From: Trichobilharzia regenti | Lineage: Eukaryota; Platyhelminthes; Trematoda; Strigeidida; Schistosomatidae | NCBI GenBank assembly: GCA_944472135.2 | Contig: CALYDD020000407.1 | Span: 124,001-188,000 of the forward strand | Length of the DNA: 64,000 nt | Direction: 5' to 3' | Part shown: piece by piece, positions 42,091 to 53,506 of the stretch | How the letters are laid out: each line of letters opens with the position of its first letter | Numbering within the stretch: the first letter of the stretch is position 1 | Made by a program: the position numbers and the translations under genes | Notes under the pieces: model-generated | Seen by the model: only the letters and a program-made list of their open reading frames with translations | Told to the model about the DNA's origin: nothing | The model's database searches: none

Positions 42091-42290
42091 CCGCGTCGGT
42101 GGCACAGTGGTTAGGACTCTCGCCGACCATGCACATGGTCCGGGGTTCGAGCCCGCACCGACTCACACCTGATATCTATGGTCGGCCTGCGAATTTTAGG
42201 CTACCGATATCCACGCTGAAAATTCCATGCTTTACCAAAAATACAGTATGGAATCAAGCTGTAAATCAAAAATAAATAAATTAAGAAAAT
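42091..42290 (+). mobile_element. tRNA-derived SINE
   Basis: Head CCGCGTCGGTGGCACAGTGG (A box TGGCACAGTGG), B box GGTTCGAGCCC near 42144, body CTATGGTCGGCCTGCGAATT and a tail of AAATAAAT repeats. Same family as 30826, 46640 and 48131. Confidence 0.85.
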
Positions 42291-43685
42291 AAATCTGCAT
42301 CAGTTCGCCTACGTTGGTAGTGGTGCAGGACCAGTCTTCGCAGTTTTTGTCACCACCAGATCCGTTCAGGGAAACTGGATGTGGACTTTTCAAGCAGAGA
42401 TTGAGATTGTATTCCTTCGAATACCTTCGGCCGTGTTGAGAAATATCTAGGGATGCATACATACCACGTGAATGAATCTTACCTCTGGTGAACAATTCCT
42501 TGTCTTAGCCACACTGAATATGTGAACAATGGAGGGAACAATCACAGAGTTGTTGAAATTCTATAGATTAGTCGTCCATGCATTCCACGATAGAGTTGGA
42601 GAATTGTGGAACTTCCGAATCACATGCCACAATTTCTCTTCTGTAAAAAGCAAATAGTATACACGTGACTCTCATCCATCCGTTACAACCAACTGAAAGA
42701 GATCAAATCTTCAAACTTTATACTCCTTTGATTAAGTTATCCAGCAATATTCTTCTTGTAAGTGGATCCAATTCTTATCACATCTGTGAAATTTTCACAC
42801 ACGTTAGCTTGTTCCCTTAAGCTAAAAGATATAATGTCTACTCGATTTTATCATTGCTATTCCAAAGCCCGCCTCAGTAACGTACAACAAGTATCAGCCG
42901 TAACGTTTACGCAAAGGAAAATCTACCAATCACAGTGTGTGTAAGTGACCTTTAAGTGCTCAGCCTCTCCGTAAGTCATTCGTTCCACTATCCTTTGTCT
43001 AATTTAACGATTGGTATGTGTTCAAGGTCGTGACTGCTATTCTTCAGGTAGGCTAGAAATGAAATAAAACGTTGGTAAATAAAAGCATCAGTTAAATTTT
43101 TATTTTATCTGCATCTGAATCCAAAAATGTCACAGCTATTGACTTCCAAAACACTGCCGAATAAACTTTTATCAGATTATGAAATTAGCAGGAACCTAGA
43201 CGTGAGAAGAATTGTTCTTAAGCAACTCGTAGCAGTATCACCTAGGCAAACAATTAAGTGATACTTAAACTCCTTTTTAAGTCAGTTGATGCACACGATA
43301 TGTGATACTTGAGATAGGAATCGTATACGTAGTAAACTGTGGTGCAGAGTTTTAACTGAGGACTTTAGTATCTAAGATTGAACAAAACATCCCTGCAGAG
43401 AATTAATAAGGAAGCTTTACTCTTTTTTACCAAGTTATTCGGATGACGGTATAAGACATGTAGATAGGTTATTCGAATGCTGTAGAACACAATGTGTCCA
43501 TATACTACTTCACTGATAATTGTATATCTTATACCGGCTACAACGACCAAAACCAATCATATTAATCCGAATTCATGAAATGAGTCAGAGAAAGCAAGTT
43601 AATACTTCTCATACGACATGCTGAGTTTACAGTTTAGAGGCTGAAGGTATTGTAAAGATCGTATAGAGTGTGAGAGACAGTTAGT
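42291..43685. other. Spacer, no gene seen
   Basis: No ORF with recognisable motifs and no repeat identified. Confidence 0.4.
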
Positions 43686-43689
43686 ACTG

Positions 43690-45471
43690 GATTGTGTGCA
43701 TTATCCAAAAAGACTTTACTCGTATATCAAGCGCAAGACTAAAACTGGCAGCGGTATACAGTCCCTCATTAGCGACACAGGAGAGGCTGCCTAGTCAGAT
43801 GAAACAAAAGCTGAGAAGCTCTCCGAATACTTTTGTGATGTTTTCTCGCCTAATCCTACCACCCCGGGGTGTAGCGAGGTAACTGATGTAGCTCCTGAAA
43901 TGCCCCCAATTGTGGTAGATGACGCAGTGGTTCTGACACTACTGTCTAAGTTGAGGCCAGGTAAATAACCTGAACCAGACGGACTACACCCCAGACTGCT
44001 AATCACCTTGGGGATATAATATACATTCCACTAACGGAGATTTTTCAGATGTCTCTGACTCAGGCTAGGCTAACCAGGGACTGGAAAGATGCTTTTATAA
44101 GCCCCGTGTTCAAAGATGGGAACAGGCAGTTAGTATCTAACTATCGGCCTGTAAGTCTGACCTGCATTGTAGCAAACGCGTTAGAAAAACGAATAAGGAA
44201 TCAGCTCTTAGCTCATACGGAAAAACATTGCTTACTGGCAGTGGAACAGCATGGATTCCGAACAGGACGATCCTGCTTGAAAAACTTGCTGTTAGCTAGG
44301 GAAGATTGGGTCGAGGCCAGGGATAAAGACCATCTACTGGACTCTGTATTTATCGATCTTAGTTAAGCATTCGATTAGGTATCACATTTAGATCTGCTTA
44401 GCAAACTTAAACATTTTGGATTAGATCAAAGCTTATGTGAGTGGTTCAGTGACTACTTGATGGATAGGAGGCAGAAGGTAAGGGTTAATGGTGTACTGTC
44501 AGGGTGGAAAGCAGTAACAAGTGGAGTACCCCAGGGAACTGTACTTGACCCCCTGCTATTCCTATTATACGTAAATGAAGTGCCGAAAATTCTTACCTTA
44601 TCTTCCTTACTATTTTCAAACGATATTAAGATATGGAAAACTGTAAATAGTAACGATGATAGCTTGGTACTACAAAACGATCTAGATAAATTAGCCGAAT
44701 GGGCTGACCTTTGGAGTCTGGAAATTGGTTCCAAGAAAAGCGTGGTAATGCACCTAGGTCAGAAGTCTTACACGTCGTACTCCATGGGGGACACAGAACT
44801 GCCAGATGTTAGGAGACAAAAGGACTTAGGAATTATTGTAAGCCATGACTTAAAAACAGCGGCAAATTGTAATCGAGCCACAGCTAGGGCTTTTCGAATT
44901 CTATGGGCACTTCAAAGGGATTTTAAACGATTAGACGAGGGTATGTTTCAAGTACTCTATACAATATATGTCAGACCCCACCTAGAGTACCGCATACAAG
45001 CGGCGAGTCCATGCTTCAAAAAGGAGGTACATATCCTGGAAAAAGGACAGAGGGTAGGAACCAAATTATTTAGTGGTATCTCACACCTTCCTTATGATAT
45101 GAGGATGGAGCATTTAAATCTCCTCCCATTATCATGCCAAAGGAGGAGAGGCGACTTAATTTCGGCTTACCGTATATTCAAGGGTGATTTAGGGATTGAC
45201 CTTTCAAACCTTTTCTCTCCCTCTAGGATACATTTACGAGGTTGCCACAAGAAAATGCTCAAACTGAGGATGACTAAAATACGTGCAGTAATTAGATTCT
45301 CTCACAGAGTGGTCAACGACTGGAACTCCTTACTTGATTCAGTAGTAACAGCTCCATCGGTGAACGCTTTCAAAGAGAAGCTGGATCTCTACAGAGGTAT
45401 ATATATCGCGAAGATTAACATAGGCAACAAGAGCCTTCTATCCTTATAATCTGAATCTGAATTTTCAGCCC
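43690..45471 (+). pseudogene. Jockey/CR1-superfamily RT, 5'-truncated
   Basis: Starts in the endonuclease-RT linker (KRLYSYIKRKTKTGSGIQSL, SEYFCDVFSPNPT), then RT: LRPGK then PDGLHPRLL, WKDAFISPVFKDGN, SNYRPVSLTCIV, QHGFRTGRSC, VFIDLS-AFD, GVPQGTVLDPLLFLLYVNEV, and the active site LLFSNDIKIWKTV, where FADD has become FSND and the first Asp is lost. Then QKDLGIIVSHDLK, VRPHLEYRIQAASPCF and ISHLPYDMRMEHLNLLPL. The 330-aa frame 44457-45449 is open. It ends with the AATCTGAATCTGAA terminus shared with 15278. Three stops or frame changes upstream. Confidence 0.83.
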
Positions 45472-46190
45472 CTAAACGTCACGAAGTTCACAGATAGTAC
45501 GAAGTATACTAACGGAAGATCTAATACCCACAACTTCTACAGAATTCATTCCTTGTAGACCAAAGGCAAAGCGAAACACCAGAATTGATCGTCCAAATTA
45601 CGAGGCATATTTCTCAGCCAAATCGGAACGCAAGGCTATTACTTGTGGTACATTTGCATTCGAACTCTTCATACTGTAAACAAGCTATTTACAGACAATA
45701 TCTGCCGGAAACTTGAATTTTCACATTCAGCACATAGAAATATATTAAAGATACATTTACGCTTTGGAATTATTATGTAAACTCTGTTTTTACTGACCCT
45801 GCCCTCTGCAGGTTTGTGGAGTACGTAATATGATTGGGCACTTTTTGTTAGATGTTGAAATTAGAGACATTGTACATGATTTTTGTTTAAAACGGTTCAT
45901 GTTTAAATCTATATATTTTACGAGTACAATTCGAAATACATTGCTGTTGGGCTATCCTCTATCTGGGCTTCGATTTCTCTCTGGCCGTTACTGTCTACTT
46001 GCTCCACTCATACCGTGTTATATGCTTCGGATTATGCAGAAAACTTTTATCCTTATCTGAAGACTATTCTACAACCGAAACAGCTTCTTTCGGTAGACAC
46101 GATTCCAACAATCAACGCTTCTGTGGATTTTCTAAATAGTTTGTAGCAGTGGACTTCAAGTGTATCCAAGTGACCTTTTAATTAATATAA
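45472..46190. other. Spacer, no gene seen
   Basis: No recognisable coding or RNA feature; the ORF at 45830-46060 has no motif. Confidence 0.4.
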
Positions 46191-46619
46191 CCCAGTCGGT
46201 TAATGCACATGGGCAAAGTGGGCAAAACGTGGGATAAAAGGGTTATTTTGATCGGCAAACACGTGGGCAAAAGATGGTGTAAATGCAACCGATTTTACCC
46301 ACTTTGACCACATTGGCCACTTTTTCCCCGTTTTCCCATGTACGGATAAAATTTGTTTGTCCCAGCTTTTCTCAGTTTTCCCACGTAACCCACGTTTTCA
46401 CCCACTTATCCCATGTGCAGGAATTCGAAATATACCCACTTTTTCCTCGTTTGCCCATGTCATTTTAGAAAACAGCCCACTTATTCCCACTTTGCCCATG
46501 TTACAAACGAAAACAGCCCACCTTATCCCACTTTGCCCACATATGAACGGAAAACTGCCCACGTTTTTACCCACATATCCCAGGTCCACAAAAAAAGTAA
46601 CCGACTGGGAACTCATTAC
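46191..46619. mobile_element. MITE-like element with 12-bp terminal inverted repeats
   Basis: Begins CCCAGTCGGTTA and ends TAACCGACTGGG: a perfect 12-bp inverted repeat. The inside is built of degenerate copies of a CCCACTTTGCCCAT-type motif, in one orientation in the right three quarters and in the opposite orientation at the left end (ATGGGCAAAGTGGGCAAAACG near 46209). No transposase. Target duplication unclear (at most AA on both sides). Overlapping ORFs at 46283-46736 are by-products of the repeated motif. Confidence 0.75.
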
Positions 46620-46639
46620 TGCATCTTTGATAATGTATA

Positions 46640-46822
46640 TTTTTTGATTACAACTTGATTCCACACTGTATTTTGGGTGTAGGTATGGAATTTTCAGCAT
46701 GTGATTTCGGTAGTTCAAATTTTGCAGGCCGACCATGGATATCAGGTGGGCGTCGACAGGGGATTAGACCCCGGACCATGTGCATGATCAGCGAAAGTCA
46801 TAACCATTTTACCACCGACGCA
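46640..46822 (-). mobile_element. tRNA-derived SINE, diverged
   Basis: Minus-strand copy of the SINE family: the head is GTGCGTCGGTGGTAAAATGG and the B box is decayed (GGTCTAATCCC). Body CCATGGTCGGCCTGC present. The most diverged of the four copies; it lies 20 bp beyond the MITE-like element. Confidence 0.75.
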
Positions 46823-48122
46823 CTATCATCTCGGTGACTTGGAGTTTTATTCGGATATTTATGTTAATATGCTCTCTCTAGACAGTCCCCTACTGGTTTC
46901 CAATGTATATTTTATGGGATGTATCGGGTTCAATTCGGTGAGTCTGTGCAATTTTTCTAGTTTTTACGTAGTATATGATATTTACTGGTTATTCTGGTTT
47001 TTCGACAAACTCCACCCTTGACTCAAGTAGCCCCATTTTAGGCATCTTTATTATACCAATAGGAGGATTATTGTCGGTTAATGGCTGTCGTTTTTGTTCT
47101 TAGTAGTTTGTTTTCATTTACTTAGTGTTAGTTATGAGGGAAAACTGGCGTTTTCATCTCCAGTCGTCTCAGTTGAATGATAGTCCGAATCTGCCGTAAA
47201 CCCCCTGAATTCGAAATTTACTTTTTCGTTATATTCTGCTGAAATATAAGCTTTTTCTCAATTATTTTTAGCACGGTGTTACCAGTCCCCAAACACGTTC
47301 TTTCCACTTACTTTTTACCAAGGAATTGCCTCAACTTACGATATTTGCTTGCTAACTTCCAGTATCTGACTGAAAAACAGTGAATTCCCACTATTTTCAC
47401 CTATTATTTCTTTTGCATCTCATTCTGACTTTCTGAAATTGTAATTCTTAGTTGCAGCTCGCCGAGCGGAATCTTCTGATACCTATATACCCATTGTTTG
47501 TTCATTTCTCTTTCACACCATTTTGTTTTTGGTGCTTTCAGCTGTTTCTGCCGAAAACATACCTTGTACTCAATAAGGGATTTTCCGATCTAGTGACAGT
47601 GATACTACCAGTCTTTATTTTAAATTTCCCTTGGTCTAACTGGTAAGACCGAGGCCACTTAATATCCTGTAATCACCTTTCGCCTTCCCTGCAAAAGAGC
47701 TTTTCCCATTTTCCCTCCTAATCTCACCCCGAGTATTTCAAATTTATTCAGTCTTCTTGTCCATATATACACATATATTAATAGGAGTGGCTTTTTCTTG
47801 CATATCCTATTTTATCCTCATGATTTATTATTTCAGATTGACATTGAGCTTGGTATCTTTGTACTCTCGTCGAGACCTGTCGATTGATACCCATATCGAC
47901 AGTCCATCTCCTGTGGTTTCTCTAGTTCTGTAACTCATCAACTTTCCCATTACGTAATCCTCCCGCCCAATTTATCAAATTTAAACCCCTTTGAATTCCA
48001 CAGCCTTTTACTTTCATCCCGTGTCAATACTCATTCTGCTGCTCTCTTCGAGTTCTATCGACTGGAGGCCGTATCGTCATATCATCTTCCATAGTCTTAG
48101 TCTCCGGGATGCGACCACTCCC
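46823..48122. other. Spacer, no gene seen
   Basis: No ORF with a recognisable domain. Pyrimidine-rich. Confidence 0.4.
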
Positions 48123-48130
48123 CATTACGT

Positions 48131-48325
48131 GCGGCGGTGGCACAGTGGTTAGGACTCTCGCCGACCGTGCACATGGTCCGGGGTTCGAGCCCACGCCGGC
48201 GCACACCTGATGTCTATGGTCGGCCTGCGAATTTTGGGCTACCGATATCCATGCTGAAAATTCCATACTTGTACCAAAAATACAGTGTGGAATCAAGCTG
48301 TAAATCAAAAATCAAATCAAAAAAT
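48131..48325 (+). mobile_element. tRNA-derived SINE with 8-bp target duplication
   Basis: Head with GCGGCGGTGGCACAGTGG, B box GGTTCGAGCCC, body CTATGGTCGGCCTGCGAATT and an A-rich tail. CATTACGT occurs at 48123-48130 and again at 48326-48333, giving both ends exactly. Confidence 0.9.
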
Positions 48326-48599
48326 CATTACGTCACCCCCGAACACGATTTAGATGCTTAGTTTGCATTGCCGTAACCACCACATTTCATCACTTTTTTC
48401 TGTTATTGGTATATCTCGAACCTCTCTTCACGCTCTACTGATTTACAGTCACCGTATTGTTTAAGAAAGTGGACTCTCATATCACGTCCTCCCACTCATT
48501 CATTTACGGTCTTCTTTCCTGCTTCAATCCCATAGTGATTACGTGGGATCTTTTATAATAGTACCTATTTTCGTTTTTTAAATTTTTTTATTGTTAATT

Positions 48600-49270
48600 T
48601 TTGTTTGTTTGTTTATTTTGGTTTAACCATTCGTCAAGCCACAGGTGAGGGCCTATGAACGGTCAGTGGAACAATTAACAGTTCATCGTTGGTTGTCCTC
48701 CACACTCGAGACTGCGATACCGCATTCTCCAGTCATGTCAACTATGCCAAGCCAACCCTCATCACAATCCATGGCCTGTGCCATGGTTCAAGCTCAACCT
48801 CAAACAACCCTCAAGAAAATCAACCACACTAGTCTGGCTGGGTACCTAAACACTCTTTTGCTGACGTCTTTTCTACCTTCACCTCTGTCAGCTTCCAGGG
48901 TCACCTTCATTACCAAGACATCACACCCCGATAACCCTACCGACTTCCGGCCTGTCTCCATAACTTATGTTGTTACGCGCTGTCTGCACAAGATTACCAT
49001 CAGGTGTTGGTCATTCCAGATCATTCCCAATGGAAAAACTACAACTTGCCTTCCTGCAACGTGATCGCTGCTTCGAAGCGACCAATCTTCTTCCCACCAT
49101 CTTGAGAGAAGCGCACTCCAATTACACAAGTCGCGAATTAGCTATTCTTGACATTTCAAAAGCTTTCGACAGCGCCCTACATCAAACAATTTTAAGGGTG
49201 ACTGTAAGTCTCGGTATGCCCCAAATGCTTAGAGAATATCTTACACACAAAACCTCTCTAATCCTCAATT
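48600..49270 (+). pseudogene. R2-like RT fragment (palindrome B, left arm)
   Basis: Two frames together give VRAYERSVEQLTVHRW, ASRVTFITKTSHPDNPTDF followed by RPVSITYVVTRCLHKI, then LQLAFLQRDRCFEATNLL, LREAHSNYTSRELAILDISK and AFDSALHQTILR. The FRPVSI and LDISKAFDS boxes are RT motifs, and their context resembles the R2 clade. The fragment stops near 49262 where the RTE element begins. Truncated and frameshifted. Confidence 0.7.
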
Positions 49271-49274
49271 ATCT

Positions 49275-51224
49275 TTGTCTTCATCTTCATCTTTATTACC
49301 TTGCCTTCCTCCCACTGATGTAACTCTACTTGATGGCTCCTTACTCCCTCTTCACTCTGTGTCCACTAAAAACGACGGAAGCCAAAAAACCACCGATAGT
49401 CTCCTAAAGCCACGCCACCAATTTCATATAGGAGCATTTAATGTTAGGACACTTTGCCAAATAGGACAACAAGCATCACTAGCTAAGACCCTGGCATCCC
49501 GAGCCATTGATGTATGTTGTGTTTCAGAAACACGCATACAAGACCCAAGTGTGGTTATTCACCTAACCCCACCTGACCAACAGGATGAATCTTCAAAATT
49601 CACCTTGAGGGTGTCAGGAGATGCCACAGCCAGTTCACGAGGATTAGCTGGCGTAGGGATAGCCTTGAGTACTAGGGCAGAAAAGACATTACTTGACTGG
49701 ATCCCAGTAGATAGCCGAATATGTGCTGTCCGTCCAAACGGATCAGTAAGAAGGAGAAAGGACTGCACTACTCGCCGATGCCTTTTCGTAATCTCCGCCT
49801 ACGCCCCAACTGACTGCAGTTCAGATGAAACGAAGGATGAGTTCTACCAAAAGCTGTCTAGTTTGGTGAGAAAGGCTAAACGCTCAGATATAGTCGTTCT
49901 AGCTGGTGACTTTAATGATCAAGTAGGGAAATTGTGTCAATCTGAGAAGGTTATCGGTGGCACCTATGGAGTCCCGTGCCAGCGAACCGACAACGGTGAC
50001 CGTCTCCTACAGTTCTGTTCAGATAATCATTTGTTTCTCGTAAGTACTAACTTTAAACACAAGGAGAGACACTGTTTAACCTGGCGACCCCCATCATCAA
50101 ACCAACGCTGGACACAAATAGACCACATAGCAATAAGCTATCGTTGGCGTGGATCAGTAGGAGATTGTCGCTCCTTCTGGAACACGTGTGTAGACACCGA
50201 TCACGCACTGGTCCGGGCTCGCGTGTGCTTACGACTAAACGGATGTAGGAAACAGCTGGCGGTAAAACCATCACGTCCCCACCTCGATCAGGAAACTAAA
50301 TCCGTATTTGAGGAAGAACTAGCTAAACGCCTATCCGAGTTCGACAGCTGTGCTCACCCTGAAGAAGCCTGGAAGAATATTCAGTCAGCTATAGATACAG
50401 CGGTAAAAGCTGTGAACAAGGTAAACCCAAAGGCGAGTAAAAACCACTGGATTTCAACTGCCTCATCCGAACTGATAGATGCTAGAAGACTTATTCCGGC
50501 GAGCTCCGAATTCAAAGAGGAGCGAAAGCTGCACAAAAGGAAACTTACTAAAAGTCTCCGCAAGGACCGAGAACAGTGGTGGCTGACTAAGGCAAAAGAG
50601 ATGGAAAAAGCATCGGCGATAGGAAACACCAGGCAACTCTTTAGACTCATCAGGGAAACGGGTGGGAGAAGGCAAATCATAAGTGAGACTATTTCTGAGA
50701 AAAATGGCTCCTTAATTAGCTCTCAGGATAGACGCCTTGAGCGCTGGAAAGAACACTTTGAGGGACAATTTAACTTGCCTACAGCCACACTGAACCTCCC
50801 CGACATCCAGCACACATCCGAATGGGATATAGACACTGGTCCGCCGTCTGTAAGTGAGGTCACAAAAGCTATCAGTAATTTGAAACGAGGCAAAGCGACA
50901 GGACCCGACGGAATTATTCCGGAGGTGTTTAAATATGGGGGTGACATACTAGTTTGTAGATTAACTGAGGTCCTAGGCAAAGTCTGGGAATCAGAGACAG
51001 TGCCATCAGACTGGGGTAAGTCACTTATTATACCGATATTCAAGAAGGGAAACAAGTCCTCGTGTGATAATCATAGGGGGATCAGCCTAACGAACATAGT
51101 CTCTAAAATCCTAGGCTCAATAATCATGCATAGACTAAGCAGAACTCGGGAGGAACAGACAAGGGAAAATCAAGCAGGCTTTAGACCAGGTAGAGGGTGC
51201 ATAGATCATATCTTCACTCTTTGA
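49275..51224 (+). CDS. RTE endonuclease and N-terminal RT (palindrome B, left arm)
   Basis: 649-aa ORF of an RTE-clade element. APE-type endonuclease, residues about 50-330: FHIGAFNVRTLCQIG (Asn), CCVSETRIQD (catalytic Glu), VISAYAPTDC, VVLAGDFNDQVG (Asp, Asn), WTQIDHIAISYRW and DTDHALVRARV (final Asp-His). Linker: ASKNHWISTASSELIDAR. RT N-terminal motifs: NLKRGKATGPDGIIPEVFK, WGKSLIIPIFKKGN, NHRGISLTN and QAGFRPGRGCIDHIF. It ends at a TGA (51222-51224) where an Arg codon is expected, so the polymerase is cut before its catalytic motifs. Endonuclease residues look intact. The start Met lies at the junction with the R2-like fragment. Confidence 0.85.
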   Translation: MSSSSSLLPCLPPTDVTLLDGSLLPLHSVSTKNDGSQKTTDSLLKPRHQFHIGAFNVRTLCQIGQQASLAKTLASRAIDVCCVSETRIQDPSVVIHLTPPDQQDESSKFTLRVSGDATASSRGLAGVGIALSTRAEKTLLDWIPVDSRICAVRPNGSVRRRKDCTTRRCLFVISAYAPTDCSSDETKDEFYQKLSSLVRKAKRSDIVVLAGDFNDQVGKLCQSEKVIGGTYGVPCQRTDNGDRLLQFCSDNHLFLVSTNFKHKERHCLTWRPPSSNQRWTQIDHIAISYRWRGSVGDCRSFWNTCVDTDHALVRARVCLRLNGCRKQLAVKPSRPHLDQETKSVFEEELAKRLSEFDSCAHPEEAWKNIQSAIDTAVKAVNKVNPKASKNHWISTASSELIDARRLIPASSEFKEERKLHKRKLTKSLRKDREQWWLTKAKEMEKASAIGNTRQLFRLIRETGGRRQIISETISEKNGSLISSQDRRLERWKEHFEGQFNLPTATLNLPDIQHTSEWDIDTGPPSVSEVTKAISNLKRGKATGPDGIIPEVFKYGGDILVCRLTEVLGKVWESETVPSDWGKSLIIPIFKKGNKSSCDNHRGISLTNIVSKILGSIIMHRLSRTREEQTRENQAGFRPGRGCIDHIFTL

Positions 51225-52206
51225 CAGATTCTAGAACATAGACACTTTTCGGCGTCCAACAATTGTCATATTTCTTGACTTGAAGGCGGCCTTCGACTCC
51301 GTGGATCGAAAGGTACTATGGCAATGTCTGACTGTGAAGGGAGTGCCAAGAAAGTACATTGCACTAATCAAGGCACTATTCAAACTCACGTAGTCGTGTA
51401 AGGGCTTTTGGGGAATTGTCATCTGAATTGGTTACAACCAGTGGTGTCTGACAGGGATGTCCACTTCCCCATTTCTGTTTAACTTCATCATAGATATCCT
51501 GATGGAAGTATCCTTAACTGAAAGTAATGACTTAGGAATCGACTTGTTACCAGGGAATAGTCTTATGGACTTAGAATATGCAGATGACATAGTCCTAATA
51601 GGGGAGGATGCTGACAAAATGCAGAGTCTTCTGAACACCTTGATCAGCAATCTTCGTATGTTTGGCATGCGATTCGCCCCTGCTGTCAAATGTAAGATGC
51701 TGCTACTGGACTGGACCACGTCAACCCCTAACTTAGTGATAGGGAGTGAAGTGATAGAACATGTTGACCACTTCACTTATTTGGGAAGTTGTATTAGCAC
51801 CAACGGACTGATTGGCGATGAAATCTCAGCACGGATGCGAAAAGCTCGAGCTGCTTTCGCTGACTTACACCATCTCTGGCGTAGGCGTGACATCCGGCTA
51901 TCAACCAAGGGATGTGTGTACTACTCAGCTGCAGTTCGCTCCGTCCTTCTCGATGGCTCTGAAACATGGCCAATACGCGTTGAAGACATGAAAAGGTTGA
52001 CTGCTTTCGATCATAGATGTCTGCGATCTCTGTCTCACGTTAGGTGGTTTAATAAGGTAAGTAATGCTGACGTTAGGTGTAGAGTGTTGGGCAGAGAGGA
52101 AAAATCAATCGACGAAGCTATAAAGTTACATAGACTGAGATGGCTAGGTCAAGTGCTGCGCATGCCTAACCATCGCCTCCCCCGACGAGCATTACTAGCT
52201 GATGGG
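51225..52206 (+). pseudogene. RTE RT, C-terminal half (palindrome B, left arm)
   Basis: Continues the preceding ORF after lesions: the TGA at 51222, a frameshift near 51245 leading to FLDLKAAFDSVDR, a TGA in the GV-Q-GCPL motif near 51449, and a 1-nt frameshift near 51467. From 51457 the frame gives SPFLFNFIIDILME, LEYADDIVLIGEDA (YADD intact) and the C-terminal domain to PRRALLAD, where the RTE is truncated. The same lesions are present in the other arm and in copy A. Confidence 0.88.
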
Positions 52207-52359
52207 CAAGTCGACTTAAACAGTGAGGGTCAGCATCCAATGTTCAGAGTGATGAGTGCTGTGGTCAAAAATTTTGAGGAATTATATGCCGCTACACCGG
52301 AAATACAGTCCAGAAACTCTCCAGGTACGAAATACGCACTACATATCAAGAATAATTAA

Positions 52360-53450
52360 CCAAGCACAACAGTTAAGTAAGTACTCAAGAATCATTGATA
52401 ATCTTCCCAACAAGATGGGGTCTGAACTCTGTCTTCAAGAGTCGAATGAAACGAAATACGTTTCCTTCAGTCATTCTAAGGTTAGGTGGTCGTCCTATGG
52501 CCTACGTCTGATTTCATTAGCACAAAACTGCAGTCGAAAAACAGCGCGCTATTATCAACATCATCATACAACATAAAAGAGAAGGATCAAAATTATGAAT
52601 CAGCCAAAATCCACGACAAACCAACAGAAATCATACAAGTTCTAGAACGATGATAAATACGTTATGGAAAAGGGTTTTGGTTGTGAAATTAGTTGAAATG
52701 CTCGGAATAAGCACCATGGAGGATTTTCATATAAACTGTCCTGGTACAATTGATGAAGTTGAGTTTGCGTCACACATGTTTCTTTACTTATCGAGAGAGT
52801 ACCAAATGAAATGATGAGTCATAACACTCGTTTTGAATTTATTATTCATGCATCATGATCATCGCCCTCTATTATTCACTAACACATGAGGACTTTAAAT
52901 GCATCAAATGTTTTGTACTAGAACATAGCCTGTCAAGCCAGATTGTGTGTATGTGAACGTTGTTTCTTAATTTGGTGAATGCCCTCCCCCTTCGCTAACT
53001 GTCTTCACTTCAAGGTTTGTAAGTTTACTAAATGTCTGCCTTTAAGAATTGATGGCCGTATTGTGACGTATTACGCTTATGTACGCATTTTCATAGTTTC
53101 CATAGCCAGATTCAATGGAACCGTATAATCTCAGCATTCCATCTGAAGATTCAGATGAATACGAAGATGATGGTCCTGCTGATTTTCGATGAGGAATTTC
53201 TAAGAATATGCCGGTCCTGCTCAGTGGAAACGCTCATATTACTACTGGAAGAAATCCGGCGTCTTTATCCTTTTCTACCACCTACCCGGTGGACATCAAG
53301 AAGGGAATATACTTGATGAAAAGATGGAAGATCCCGGCCCCTGGACAAGGTAATTTGGAAATGTTCCCTTAAACTAGTTTAATCTAAGAATGTGGCATAT
53401 TTTCCGTGCTTTTAGGCCGCTGTGGGCTTTTCCTAAAGGAGGAAAAGATG
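52360..53450. other. Unrecognised inner-arm sequence of palindrome B (left)
   Basis: Same as 1024-2120: no recognised element, short coding-like stretches only. Confidence 0.5.
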
Positions 53451-53506
53451 CAATTTTCTCCCCGTTAAGAAAAATCTAATTTTCTTAACGAGGAAGAAAA
53501 TTGCAT
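53450..53506. repeat. Centre of palindrome B
   Basis: Arms meet with only a few unpaired bases (around AATCTAA). Left of centre reads TTCTCCCCGTTAAG and right of centre carries the complement of TTCTTCCTCGTTAAG. This is the reverse orientation of the centre of palindrome A, and 1 bp shorter. Confidence 0.85.

Noticed and set aside
42091..42170. Possible tRNA gene in the SINE family head
   Set aside because: Four dispersed copies with a common non-tRNA body, an A-rich tail and target duplications show a SINE.
46283..46736. Overlapping ORFs rich in Pro, His and Phe
   Set aside because: They are translations of the degenerate CCCAC repeats inside the MITE-like element.
48024..48308. 94-aa minus-strand ORF
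   Set aside because: It runs antisense through the SINE at 48131-48325 and is a by-product of it.
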